Positions 18,224-27,411 of a stretch of DNA of 64,000 nt are shown one piece after another (positions within the stretch are counted from its first letter, which is position 1; each line of letters begins with the position of its first letter). Origin of the DNA: Aurantiochytrium sp. KH105 (lineage: Eukaryota; Sar; Bigyra; Thraustochytrida; Thraustochytriidae); contig BGKB01000044.1 of NCBI GenBank assembly GCA_003116975.1, forward strand, positions 322,940 to 386,939, written 5' to 3'. The translations under genes and the position numbers were made by a program. The notes under the pieces were generated by a model. That model was not told the origin of the DNA, made no database searches, and was given only the letters and a program-made list of their open reading frames with translations.

Positions 18224-19033
18224 CTAGCCTTCGCTGAGCAAAGGTGTCTCGGCGTTGGCCGTAGCAGCAGAGGCGCTGGCGCCTGTGCGAGCTTCCGCAG
18301 CACCGAGACCATTCCCTTCCTCATAGGCATCGCTTCCTTCAAGCATTCGCTCGTCCTCATGTCGTGCCTCTTCGGTTGGCCTTAATCGCACGGCACCCTC
18401 AATTGGATGCAGCAGGGGTGAGGTCCAGGCATACTGTCGCAGAGTTACAAGGAGGCACGAAAAGTAGTACGTGGCAATAACGCTCATCAGAGTTGCGATC
18501 AGCTTGGGATATGATTCGAGCTCGAGCGGCAGGAAATGCGCGTCACTGTACACGAGATAGGCTTTACCCTTTAGCTTCTCGATGACAAGCATGGCAAAAA
18601 GGTACGCTGTGCACAAATAGGAGACCCACATCCACCGCGAGCTATGCAAGACAATTCGGTTCATCGACCACTCGATGAGCATGAGTGCCGCGTTGAGCGA
18701 GGCAAAAATACGCATCAGAGGTCGGTGAGGGCTTGGAAAATCAAAGTGCGTGCCGCGGTCCAAAAAGATCCAATAGGTAACACAGAGAAAGAGCGACATG
18801 GGAAAGGCAACCTCGTAAAGACACACCATGACGACCTCGTAGCGGGCAACAGCCCCATCACGACGGGGATTCTTGATGGAGACAAAGGTCGCCATAACAA
18901 AGTACAGCGTGTATAACACAAAGGTCCATGGCTCAATATATTCCAGATCGTCGCAACATGATTTGTCGCGGAAAAAGTATACCCACATGGCTATGCGTTG
19001 AGAAGCGATGAGATGCAAACGAGCGAGCAGATG

Positions 19034-19066
<33 letters not shown>

Positions 19067-19073
19067 ACAGTGA

Positions 19074-19107
<34 letters not shown>

Positions 19108-19565
19108 GTCAGCGAATATGCAAGCGTTTGCGCCACCATTCGCTTAACAAACCAAAACGTACTGATACAGTATGCGACTACCCCGAGTCGATAGAGTCCC
19201 AAGGTGAACCTCGAAATTACGCCCACATGCGAGCCATGGCGCAGATCGAGTGGTGACACGGTGCTCCAAAAATCGCACTCGAGCTGATTCTGCCTCTTGC
19301 GCGCGGCCAGCATGTCTGCGTGCGAGTCATCGGGTTCGCTCGATAGACCTTCGTCACGAGACATTGCGCTCGCTGGAGTCTTGAAGCCGACGTTCTCTAC
19401 GCCCTCTGGATCTTGCGTTGCCGCCTGCTGCGCACGCGAAGCCATGTGCCAATGATATGCTCCCGTCAGGAGCATGAGGAAGGCCAGCACGCCGAGCAGC
19501 TCGCCTGCCGCGTCCTTGTCCTCCAGCGCGCCCGACGGGTCGAAGCCGTCACCAAGACCCATCAT
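18224..19565 (-). CDS. Multi-pass membrane protein, Rolling-stone/AIG1-like, two exons
   Basis: Exon 1 is 19163-19565 and exon 2 is 18224-18990, with a 172-nt intron (18991-19162) having GTACGT at the donor and CATAG at the acceptor. The split Thr codon (A/CC) restores a single 389-residue frame. I place the start at the ATG at 19565 (MMGLGDG); the frame is open for 20 codons upstream but without ATG. There are about six hydrophobic segments: LLGVLAFLMLLTGAYHW in exon 1, the span around LYRLGVVAYCI at the exon junction, then WTFVLYTLYFVMATFV, FPMSLFLCVTYWIFLD, WVSYLCTAYLFAMLVI and IATLMSVIATYYFSCLLV in exon 2. HFDFPSPHRPLMRIFASLNA followed by LMLIEWSMNRI resembles the central block of the Rolling-stone and AIG1-like membrane families. 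An acidic soluble tail ends in LLSEG. Function unknown. Confidence 0.72.
19034..19104. repeat. (GCAA)n and (GA)n microsatellites inside an intron
   Basis: A GCAA tract at 19034-19067 and a GA tract at 19076-19104 together make up much of the 172-nt intron of the membrane protein gene. Read on the minus strand they give the pyrimidine-rich stretch ahead of the acceptor. Confidence 0.9.
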
Positions 19566-20598
19566 CGGCTGCTGCTCGCGCTCGTTCGCAGGTCTTCGTT
19601 CTGCGTCTGCGCGCACGCGGGACACTAGAAAACGGACAAGCCAGCGAGCGAGCTACAGCGCCAACCTGATGGCCACCCTCTGGTAGGCAGAGCAGGATCG
19701 CGACTGCAGCTCTGTCCTGCGCAGCAACTGCAAACGAACTTTGGATTTAGTACAACTACTAGGCTTCCTACGTATGTCTATACTTGAAGGGGAGGAGAGT
19801 CCGCCGTCAAACCTTTCATGGACGAAGTACGAACTGTCTACCTGTCAGAGTCGGAGGTCGTCAACGGAAGCGCAAAGAACGTGAGTCTATAGCCTGTCAA
19901 CTCGAGGAACTTCGAGTTGAGCAGCACGATGACCGCGGCGACGCTAGTGCGTCAACATAAAAGTCAGGATCTCAAGTGGCCTCGTGCTTTTACTAACATC
20001 TCTGTTATGCTCTCGCCAAATCTTGACGTGATTTGTTCTGCCAACAATTGGCTCCAGTCTTCTCGTACGAAGACTAGCATAGGGCTTGTCCGAAAGTCCT
20101 AAGATAAAATCAGATGAAAGCCACGATTCCGCGGCTTTAGAATTACACAGCCTCGCATGGCCGAATGCGTCATGGTCTTCTGCATCAGAGGAGCATCATC
20201 ACTCTTCCCGACGACACCATCAGGATCTTTTGCTTGCGCATTAGAACTCGTTTCGCATGGCAATGCCTCCATCCCTCCCTCCCTTCCTTCCGGCCGCGAG
20301 CACAACAAAAGCTACACGGCTCGTGAGTAAACGAGGGAGATCCATCGTGCGCACGCAAAGACCACATTTGAGTGACCTACAGGCCCGGCGGCGGCGCTGC
20401 TCAGAAAAGGCGCGCGGCGGCAGAGCCCGATTGATCTTGCGATAGAAGCGAGCGAGCAAGCACGCGTAGGCTGCAGCGAGCACGCGGCCCGAACAGGCAT
20501 TGCCTCGGGCAAGAGCTCCAACGCAGCGTCGCGCGTCCAAAGCCGTAGTACCTAGCAGCAACAGCAGCAGCAGCAGCGGAGCTGCGAAGGAATCTAGG
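19566..20598. other. Divergent promoter region, about 1 kb
   Basis: Lies between the membrane protein (minus) and HslV (plus). TCCGTTTTCTAG just upstream of the open frame on the minus strand (around 19624) looks like a 3' splice site, so a 5' non-coding exon is possible. No tRNA or other RNA gene was recognised. Confidence 0.5.
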
Positions 20599-21315
20599 AT
20601 GTTGGCAGCAGTATCCAGAATGGCAGCGCCTCGGCTCTCGACTGTGAGCCGCGGCGCAGCCATGGCGACGCCGCTGCGCAGCGTCGGCGTGGCCCGGGCC
20701 ATGAGCTCCAGTGCCTTCTCCAACGAAATGCACGGAACCACCATCCTGTCTGTGCGTCGAGGAGGCAAGGTTGTCGTCATTGGCGATGGGCAGATCTCGC
20801 AGGGCAACTCTGTTGTTAAGGGCAATGCTATCAAAGTGCGGCGTCTGGGAGGCAGCAGCGACAAGAATGGTGGAGAAAATGTCGTGCTGGCAGGCTTTGC
20901 CGGCGCCACTGCTGACGCCCTGACCCTGCTGGACCGCCTCGAGAAGAAGCTCGAGCAGTACCCTGGCCAGCTCACTCGTTCTTGTGTTGAGCTCGCCAAG
21001 CTCTGGCGTACCGACAAGTACCTGCGGCGTCTGGAAGCCATCATGATCGTCGTGGACAAGGACGTTTCTCTTACTCTTACTGGCAACGGCGACGTTCTGC
21101 ACTCACCAGATGGAGTCATTGCTGTTGGCTCAGGCGGTCTTTTTGCGCTCTCTGCAGCGCGCGCACTCTCTGGCCTCGACGCCCCAGATCTCTCTGCTGA
21201 AGAGATTGCCAAGCGTTCAATGGACGTGGCTTCTGAACTCTGCGTCTTCACCAACAGCAACTACACGATGGAGACGATTGAAGCCAGCAGCGAGTCCAAG
21301 GTCCCTAGCGCCTAA
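20599..21315 (+). CDS. hslV: HslV-type ATP-dependent peptidase, mitochondrial
   Basis: 238 residues from the ATG at 20599. HslV is the proteasome-like, dodecameric Thr peptidase that works with the AAA+ unfoldase HslU. In protists it is mitochondrial. Residues 1-45 are rich in Arg, Ala and Ser ([20 protein letters not shown]) and lack acidic residues until SNE, fitting a mitochondrial presequence. The mature enzyme would begin at Thr47 in [10 protein letters not shown], where the N-terminal Thr is the nucleophile. [29 protein letters not shown] and [20 protein letters not shown] are HslV signatures. [19 protein letters not shown] and ARALS continue the beta-type subunit fold. The frame extends upstream without ATG. 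No HslU gene lies in this window. Divergent from the membrane protein gene and convergent with the kinase. Confidence 0.93.
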   Translation: MLAAVSRMAAPRLSTVSRGAAMATPLRSVGVARAMSSSAFSNEMHGTTILSVRRGGKVVVIGDGQISQGNSVVKGNAIKVRRLGGSSDKNGGENVVLAGFAGATADALTLLDRLEKKLEQYPGQLTRSCVELAKLWRTDKYLRRLEAIMIVVDKDVSLTLTGNGDVLHSPDGVIAVGSGGLFALSAARALSGLDAPDLSAEEIAKRSMDVASELCVFTNSNYTMETIEASSESKVPSA

Positions 21316-21890
21316 CTTTGCTTCTTTTTCTTTTTTTCTTATGCAAAAGAAAGAGTGCGGCGTTGGCCACTAGATTAGAACGGTATGCCCTTAGCATCAT
21401 CGCAGTGCCCATGGCGCTAAAAACAAGCCGGGCAATCTTTTTCTAGACACAGCGCGCGACCGCTCCAAGGGTCCAGCTCTGTATGTACTCCGGAGAAGAG
21501 AAACATTGTTTTCGCCCTACTTTATTCTCTCATCACCAAAGAAACAACCAAGAAAGTATGAGATGCCCAAGGCGATTCTTGCGTAGACTTTCGGCTGACT
21601 TGCGCGCTCTATGCGTCCTGTGCTTTGTAGGGTAACCCAAAATGACTGTCAACAAATGATCCTCATGTGCAGGCAGGTTTTTCATTATTATACATTTTCC
21701 AGACTTGTAGGCAGATGAAGGCTTGTTTGGTCGAAACAAAATATTGACATGTACTGTTACTCCTACATTCTCCAGGGGTCTGAGGCGCTTCACCTTTTGT
21801 AAGGTATTTGTTTTTGGAAAAGGTACAAGGTGCTTGCGACTTTTGAGAGCAAAAAGACAAAAATGAAAATGAAAGAGCAATAGCAATATC
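21316..21890. other. Convergent 3' intergenic region
   Basis: 575 bp, AT-richer than coding DNA. No gene seen. Confidence 0.6.
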
Positions 21891-24503
21891 TCAGGGCTTT
21901 TTCGAAGCGCTCGATAAGCCTTCAGGTGCTACAGGTGCTACAGGTGCCGCAGGTGCTGCAGATGGCTGGTTCTGCTTTTTTGCGGTTGTGACTGCATCTG
22001 TCCGACGCTCCATCATCTGACGCAGCGGTTCGGGACGCAGCTGCCGGGTTGGCAGCGAAAGCGGTCGGGTTTCAGGCCGTTCTGACCTAACGCCCATGCT
22101 CGTGTCGAGACGCAACCCGAAATCTGGCAGAGGCACGACCATGTCGCCACCGTCACTCCCAGCGCCGATGCTGCTTCCGGTCTCATTGCGGCCAAGCCGA
22201 CTCGACGATGGACTTGCCTGCTCAGCGAAACGACTCGAGTTTCCAGCGGTAGCGGCGCTGTTCGGGGTCTTCGAGGGAGTAACTGCTGCAAGAGGGATAT
22301 TTGTACCTTCGCTGAGATTCGATGCAGCAAAAGTAGTACCAGCAGTGCCATCGCTGTCGTTCATCCGGTCATTGGTGCTTGTGGTAGTGGTGGTGACCAC
22401 CTTTGGTTGTATGCGTTCCGGGGCCGGGGAGGTTAGCGCATTCATGAAAGCAGAAGTTGTCCATGATTTGCTGCGCACCATTGGCGTAATGCCAACAGAT
22501 AAGTCAACCTCTGTGACGGCTGCGTTAAGTTCGTCTTGCGTGGGAACAATAAAGTCGCGGTAGGCCTGAGAGAGCTGAGCAAGCTTGGCGCCCTGGCGCA
22601 CCCAATCGCTCGATTTGATGCCTGGAATATCCAGACGCTCATAAGACCGTTTGGCGAGCATTCGGTCCAAGAGTTGCATGGCTTCTGGGCTCACATGAGA
22701 AACCAAGGTGTCAGGAAACCTTAGTGGCATTGCACGAATGAGCTTAAAGATTCCCTCTCTTGTATCCGCGAGAAAGGGGACGCATCCAAAGAGCATCATG
22801 TAGAGCGTAATGCCGGCGGCCCAAAGATCAGCAAGCTTGCCTTTGTACTGTACATCATTGAAGTTGTCAAAGTTGCAGGCTTCAGGAGGGAAAAACGCAT
22901 ACGTTCCAATGGGTGGCGAATTCATGTCATCGTTGTGCTGCACTTTCTCAATCCCACTCGGTGTTGGCGGGTAGAGAATACCACGCAACCGCCGCATTTC
23001 TTCAGAGTCCGGATTAAGTCGCTCGGCGGCAGCGGCGGCGCGGGGCGTAATGAACGGAATTGCACCCATGCGCGGCGTCTCCACCTGCGAAAGCATGGTA
23101 AGCAGACCGCTTGCCTCACTGCGCCGACTTTCGCGCTGACTTTCACTTGCCAGTCCGCGGCGCTCATGATGATATAAACCCCCGTCGTCATCCTCTTCCT
23201 CTTCGTTGAGACCTTCACTAATTGCGTCGTTCAAGATCTCGTCACCAAGATGAAATTGCATCGATGGAGACTCGAGATTTTCCGTTGTGAGCGTCAGTTT
23301 CGGCAAGTCTACCTCCAGCTGCAGCGATGAGGGCGCGAGAGAACTCTTCTCGCTTTTCTCTGACTCCATCTCCTCTTCGTGCTGCTGCTGCTGCCGTTGC
23401 CCTCCTATTGAAAGCGGGGGAGGCGGGGGCTCAGGGATGGGAGCGCTGGCCTCCCCGTCGTCGTCGAGCCGCTCGTCTTCAGACCCCCCGGCGGGAATGA
23501 GGCCAACGAGAGCGCCATTGCCGGGTCCGAATGCCGCGGAGCGATCGGCTCGCGTCAGATCATCGCACGCATCGGAGCTGTTCCCAATATCGGTGTCTCC
23601 ATTGAAGACATGGGTGGAGTCGGCATCATACTCGTCGTCCTCATCGTCCTCATTGTCGCTAATCTCGTCTTCTAGCTCCACGGGCTCGCAAATGGCAGAG
23701 ACGCCAAAGTCGTTGATTTTGAGTAGTCCCGTCTGCGTCACAAGCAGATTGGAAGGCTTGATGTCACGGTGAACAATGCCGTGAAAGTGAAGGTACTCGA
23801 TGCCTTTGATGAGCTGTCCAAAGAGGTCGCGTGCGCGCGCCTCTTCGAGTGGTTTGTTACCTTCGAGTTGGTCGCCCATGATGGGCCCACCATTAACGTA
23901 CTGCATGACAAGGAAGATACGGTTGTGCTGCGGGAGATCGAGAATCTCGTGCAGTTGTACAATATTCGGGTGTTGCAGCTTCTTCATGATGGCAATTTCG
24001 CGGGCGATGGGCGCTGCGGCGCTGGCGAGGAGGCCAGAGCTTCGCGCGCGGCCTCGTCGTAGTGTAAGCCTTTTGCGGATGATCTTGACAGCCCATTGGT
24101 TGTTGCTCGCGTCCACTGCGAGCCGCACTTGGGCTTGTGATCCCTGGCCGAGGATCTTGGTCAGCGTGTATTGGTTTACAACGAGCTCGCCCGTCTCAGG
24201 CATGCCTTCGAGGCCTGTTTCCAACTGCTCATTGGGCGGGTGAAGGTTGTTGTTGCTTTTATTATGAGGATGAACGGGGTGGCGATGATTATGCAGCGCG
24301 TGAGCGGGCTGCCCTAGCTGCTGCTGCTGCTGCTGCTGCTGCGGCACCTGTTGAAAGCCTTGCGTCTGCGCGCCCGGCACGTCGGCGAGCCGCTGGCCCG
24401 TCAGCGGCTCGGGTGCAGGTGTTGCGTCCGGGGGCATGGCCTTCCCGTCGTCCTTCCTGCAAGCGTCCGCCTCTCGCGACGGCGAAGACGACACGCACCC
24501 CAT
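21891..24503 (-). CDS. CaMKK/SNF1-kinase-kinase-like Ser/Thr kinase with large activation-segment insert
   Basis: 870 residues. The N-terminus MGCVSSSP fits dual N-myristoylation and palmitoylation, suggesting membrane association. The kinase domain starts at about residue 112. It has the Gly loop GQGSQAQV (119-126), catalytic Lys in WAVKIIRK (K140), HRDIKPSN (D247), and DFG (265-267) in NDFGVSA. HRDIKPSNLL with DFGVS is the pattern of CaMKK and yeast Sak1/Tos3/Elm1 kinases, which activate AMPK/SNF1. The PPE motif (539-541, in GTYAFFPPEAC) lies 270 residues after DFG instead of about 25. The insert is acidic, Gln- and Ser-rich. The C-lobe continues with KLADLWAAGITLYMMLFGCVPF and the conserved Arg in KRSYERL. 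Residues 640-870 are disordered, Thr/Ser-rich. CAG-coded Gln runs are at 55-62. AMPK-type signalling is inference. Confidence 0.85.
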   Translation of the reverse strand: MGCVSSSPSREADACRKDDGKAMPPDATPAPEPLTGQRLADVPGAQTQGFQQVPQQQQQQQQLGQPAHALHNHRHPVHPHNKSNNNLHPPNEQLETGLEGMPETGELVVNQYTLTKILGQGSQAQVRLAVDASNNQWAVKIIRKRLTLRRGRARSSGLLASAAAPIAREIAIMKKLQHPNIVQLHEILDLPQHNRIFLVMQYVNGGPIMGDQLEGNKPLEEARARDLFGQLIKGIEYLHFHGIVHRDIKPSNLLVTQTGLLKINDFGVSAICEPVELEDEISDNEDDEDDEYDADSTHVFNGDTDIGNSSDACDDLTRADRSAAFGPGNGALVGLIPAGGSEDERLDDDGEASAPIPEPPPPPLSIGGQRQQQQHEEEMESEKSEKSSLAPSSLQLEVDLPKLTLTTENLESPSMQFHLGDEILNDAISEGLNEEEEDDDGGLYHHERRGLASESQRESRRSEASGLLTMLSQVETPRMGAIPFITPRAAAAAERLNPDSEEMRRLRGILYPPTPSGIEKVQHNDDMNSPPIGTYAFFPPEACNFDNFNDVQYKGKLADLWAAGITLYMMLFGCVPFLADTREGIFKLIRAMPLRFPDTLVSHVSPEAMQLLDRMLAKRSYERLDIPGIKSSDWVRQGAKLAQLSQAYRDFIVPTQDELNAAVTEVDLSVGITPMVRSKSWTTSAFMNALTSPAPERIQPKVVTTTTTSTNDRMNDSDGTAGTTFAASNLSEGTNIPLAAVTPSKTPNSAATAGNSSRFAEQASPSSSRLGRNETGSSIGAGSDGGDMVVPLPDFGLRLDTSMGVRSERPETRPLSLPTRQLRPEPLRQMMERRTDAVTTAKKQNQPSAAPAAPVAPVAPEGLSSASKKP

Positions 24504-25053
24504 CTTCGCCCTCTGCTCGAGCGCCTGCCAGCGCCCGCGCAGCGTGCGCAGCTTGCGCAGCCCGCGGCGCTGTGACCGATTTTGGCAGCCGCAAGAATGA
24601 GAGAGAGAAGAGAGAGAAGAAAAAGAGGCGGCGACCCAAAATCTGCTTCAGGGGCCGTGATTCGGGCCTCCTTGCCTGCCCGGCTCGTCGTCTTGTCGAC
24701 TGGCTGGCTGCTGCCGCTGCTCCTGCGTGCAGAACGATGATAGAAATCATGCACTTTCTTGGCAATCTGACAAGGTGAACCTCGAGGCGCTTGCCTTTCG
24801 TAGGTTATACTCCATGTTTTCAGCTTTGCTTGCAGCAGCTTGATCGACAAACCTAGGGCGAGGATGTGATGATCATTTTTTTATGACCGCTAGCCTACGG
24901 AAAGAATGTAACGATGGCGAGTGTGCCAACATTCTCCGCCCTATGGTCGCCCCGTCTTGCACTTCGTTGATGGCAGAAAGGTGGCCAAGGTCCTCGTTGT
25001 TCGCTGTCGCGCACACATGATTGTTTGCGTCCCTCTTCACTCTGTATCCATCA

Positions 25054-25119
<66 letters not shown>

Positions 25120-25410
25120 AAAATCGCCGTCCAAGCGTAAGCTCGTTGCGCTCGCTCGATCCCTCCTTCAACACTGCAATCGTCGCGGCCACGACGCTTC
25201 TATGCATCGCCTGCAGGTCGATGCAAGCTGTGAAAAGGTCCGAGGAGCTTGGATCCTGTGGTAATCCGGCCTTTCTGCCTGCTGACGTCGTTCTATGCTT
25301 CGGCTTCGGGAGGCCGGGACTTCGAGCGCCAAAGCCCGAACGAAGGAGCAGCAGGCGGCACAGAGAGCGGGCGAGGCGAGGCCGGGAGCCACGAAGGGCG
25401 CGCGGAGAGA
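24504..25410. other. Divergent promoter region between kinase and glutathione synthetase
   Basis: 0.9 kb without a supported gene. Includes the (GCTT)n tract at 25054-25119. Confidence 0.6.
25054..25119. repeat. (GCTT)n microsatellite, longest in the window
   Basis: About 16 uninterrupted copies of GCTT, 290 bp upstream of the glutathione synthetase start. Confidence 0.95.
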
Positions 25411-26841
25411 ATGCAGGGGCTCACGGACGAGGCGGTGGCCTGGGCCACGGCGCACGGGCTGCAGATGATGGACGCGGAGCACTCAACGCTGTGCAAGGCC
25501 GCGCCCGTCACGCTGCTGCCGACGCCGCTGTCCAGGAAGGCCTTTGAACACGCAGTGCACCTGGCGCAGCCCTTCAACGTGCTGGTCGACAAGGTGGCGC
25601 GCGATCTCGACTGGGTGTACAAGACGCTCGACGGCGTTCTGGAGCACGACGAGTTCACGGCCCAACTCGTCAAGATCTGCCGCGCCGTCGAGGAGAAGGG
25701 TGACGTACAGAGAATCTACCTGGGCATCAACCGCTCCGACTACATGCTGGACCAAGGCAAAGACCTCTTGCAGGTAGAGCTCAACACAATTGCGTCCTCT
25801 TTTGGGTGCTTGTCGGCTCGCGTCGCGCGAATGCATAGATTCCTCATGGATCGCTACCCCGAGCACGAGACGGTGCAGGAGCGCTGCCCGGACGCGCAGG
25901 ACGCCACGCGCACGCCTCCAAACCGTGCCGACACAGAGATTCCTCGCGCTCTTGCGGAAGCAGCTCGCATCCATCTTCAGTCGCGCGGCAAGGAGGAGAC
26001 GACCAAAGGTCCTCCCACGGTCCTCTTTGTGGTCCAAGAGGGCGAGAGGAACTCGTTCGACCAGCGTTGGCTCGAGTACGAGCTCTGGGATGCCCACAAG
26101 GTCGCCTGCATGCGCCGATCCCTGAGCCAGATTAAAGAGCAGGCCTCTGTGGACGACGCTAACGGTCGCGATCTCATCGTCGACGGCCAGCTCATTTCGG
26201 TGGTTTACTTTCGCGCGGGCTACACTCCCAATGACTACCCTAGCGACGTGCAGTGGGACGCGCGTCTTCTCATGGAGACATCTAACGCCATCAAGTGCCC
26301 GAGCATTGCTTACCAGCTTGTGGGCACGAAGAAGGTGCAGCAGGAGCTCGCGCGCCCCGGCCAGGTTGAGCGATTCATGGGCGAGGGCCCCGGTGCTGCG
26401 CTGCGCACAGGCTTCGCAGGTCTCTGGTCTCTTGACGCCAAGGAACAGGATGAAAGTGCCAAGGATGCCATCAAGGACGCCATTGCGAATCCGGGCAACT
26501 ACGTCGTCAAGCCGCAGCGAGAGGGCGGTGGAAACAACATTTACGGCGAGGACGTCAAAAAGGCGCTCGAGTCCATGTCATCGACCGAACTTGCCTCATA
26601 CATTCTCATGCAGCGCATCTTTCCTGAGGAGGTCGATGCCATTCTTGTCAAGGCCGGCGAGCCCCATTCTGCAAAGGCGCTGCAGGAGCTTGGCGTTTAC
26701 GGCGTTTATCTCTCGGACGGCTCCAAGGAACACTTTAATGCATATGCGGGTCAGCTTCTGCGGACCAAGATGGTTGGCGTCGACGAAGGCGGCGTGGCCA
26801 CTGGGTTCTCTTGTCTGGACTCTCCTCTTCTTGTTGACTAA
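25411..26841 (+). CDS. GSH2: Glutathione synthetase (eukaryotic type)
   Basis: 476 residues from the ATG at 25411, against 474 in human GSS. It joins gamma-glutamylcysteine and glycine with ATP, the last step of glutathione synthesis. Signature blocks in order: PFNVLVDKVARDLDWVY, LGINRSDYMLD, VELNTIASSFGCLSARV (substrate and Mg2+ binding), VDGQLISVVYFRAGYTPNDYP, SIAYQLVGTKKVQQELA, and the glycine-rich ATP-grasp loop KPQREGGGNNIYGEDV starting at K367. EELGVYGVYL and MVGVDEGGVATGFSCLDSP complete the fold, the last matching the family C-terminus. The frame runs 54 codons upstream from a non-canonical methionine context without conserved sequence, so I prefer the 25411 start. No targeting peptide is obvious, so it is probably cytosolic. 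No intron. Confidence 0.96.
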   Translation: MQGLTDEAVAWATAHGLQMMDAEHSTLCKAAPVTLLPTPLSRKAFEHAVHLAQPFNVLVDKVARDLDWVYKTLDGVLEHDEFTAQLVKICRAVEEKGDVQRIYLGINRSDYMLDQGKDLLQVELNTIASSFGCLSARVARMHRFLMDRYPEHETVQERCPDAQDATRTPPNRADTEIPRALAEAARIHLQSRGKEETTKGPPTVLFVVQEGERNSFDQRWLEYELWDAHKVACMRRSLSQIKEQASVDDANGRDLIVDGQLISVVYFRAGYTPNDYPSDVQWDARLLMETSNAIKCPSIAYQLVGTKKVQQELARPGQVERFMGEGPGAALRTGFAGLWSLDAKEQDESAKDAIKDAIANPGNYVVKPQREGGGNNIYGEDVKKALESMSSTELASYILMQRIFPEEVDAILVKAGEPHSAKALQELGVYGVYLSDGSKEHFNAYAGQLLRTKMVGVDEGGVATGFSCLDSPLLVD

Positions 26842-27411
26842 TTATAAGGAGTCTGCAGGTAGGTAGGTAGGTAGGTAGGTAGGTAGGCCTATATACAATC
26901 AAGACCCAATAATTTTCTCTCCTTTTCTTGTCTCTCCTGCCGTGCCAATCAACAACTTCCTCTTCTTTGTAAAAGGGTTTGTGCTCTTTTGTTTGTGACA
27001 GCTACTTGCGGAGCGGAAAGACTGTAGCCTACCCCCAAATCTTTTGGTATACATAAAAGTGGTACTACAGCTCTACCGTGGATTGAGAAAGAAGACGGCC
27101 GCGGCCAGGGGCTAGGTTTTATTCGTCAATTATCGGTAAGAAAAAATGCGGACATTCCGGAATACAAATCGGGCAAGATTAGAGGAGTGAGCGAGAAACG
27201 AAGGGAGGAGACAAAGGAGACAGACAGAAAAAGAAAAGAAAAGAAAAGAAAAGAAAAGAAAAAAGGGTGTCATTTCTATTTTAGTTATGCAAGTTTCGTA
27301 GCGATGTAGAAAATTGCAGATGGTATACGTATACATACACAACAACGTGCAAGTCATTTCAGAGCCATTCAAAGCAAAATCAATGCTACAGTAAAATGAA
27401 CCTCTCATGTG
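26842..27411. other. Convergent 3' intergenic region with (GGTA)n and AAAAG tracts
   Basis: Includes a GTAG tetranucleotide tract (26857-26887) just past the glutathione synthetase stop and an AAAAG tract (about 27225-27265). No gene seen. Confidence 0.7.

Noticed and set aside
18991-19162. Leu/Cys-rich coding sequence at the end of exon 1 of the membrane protein
   Set aside because: It is microsatellite sequence within a GT-AG intron; splicing joins the two conserved exons in frame.
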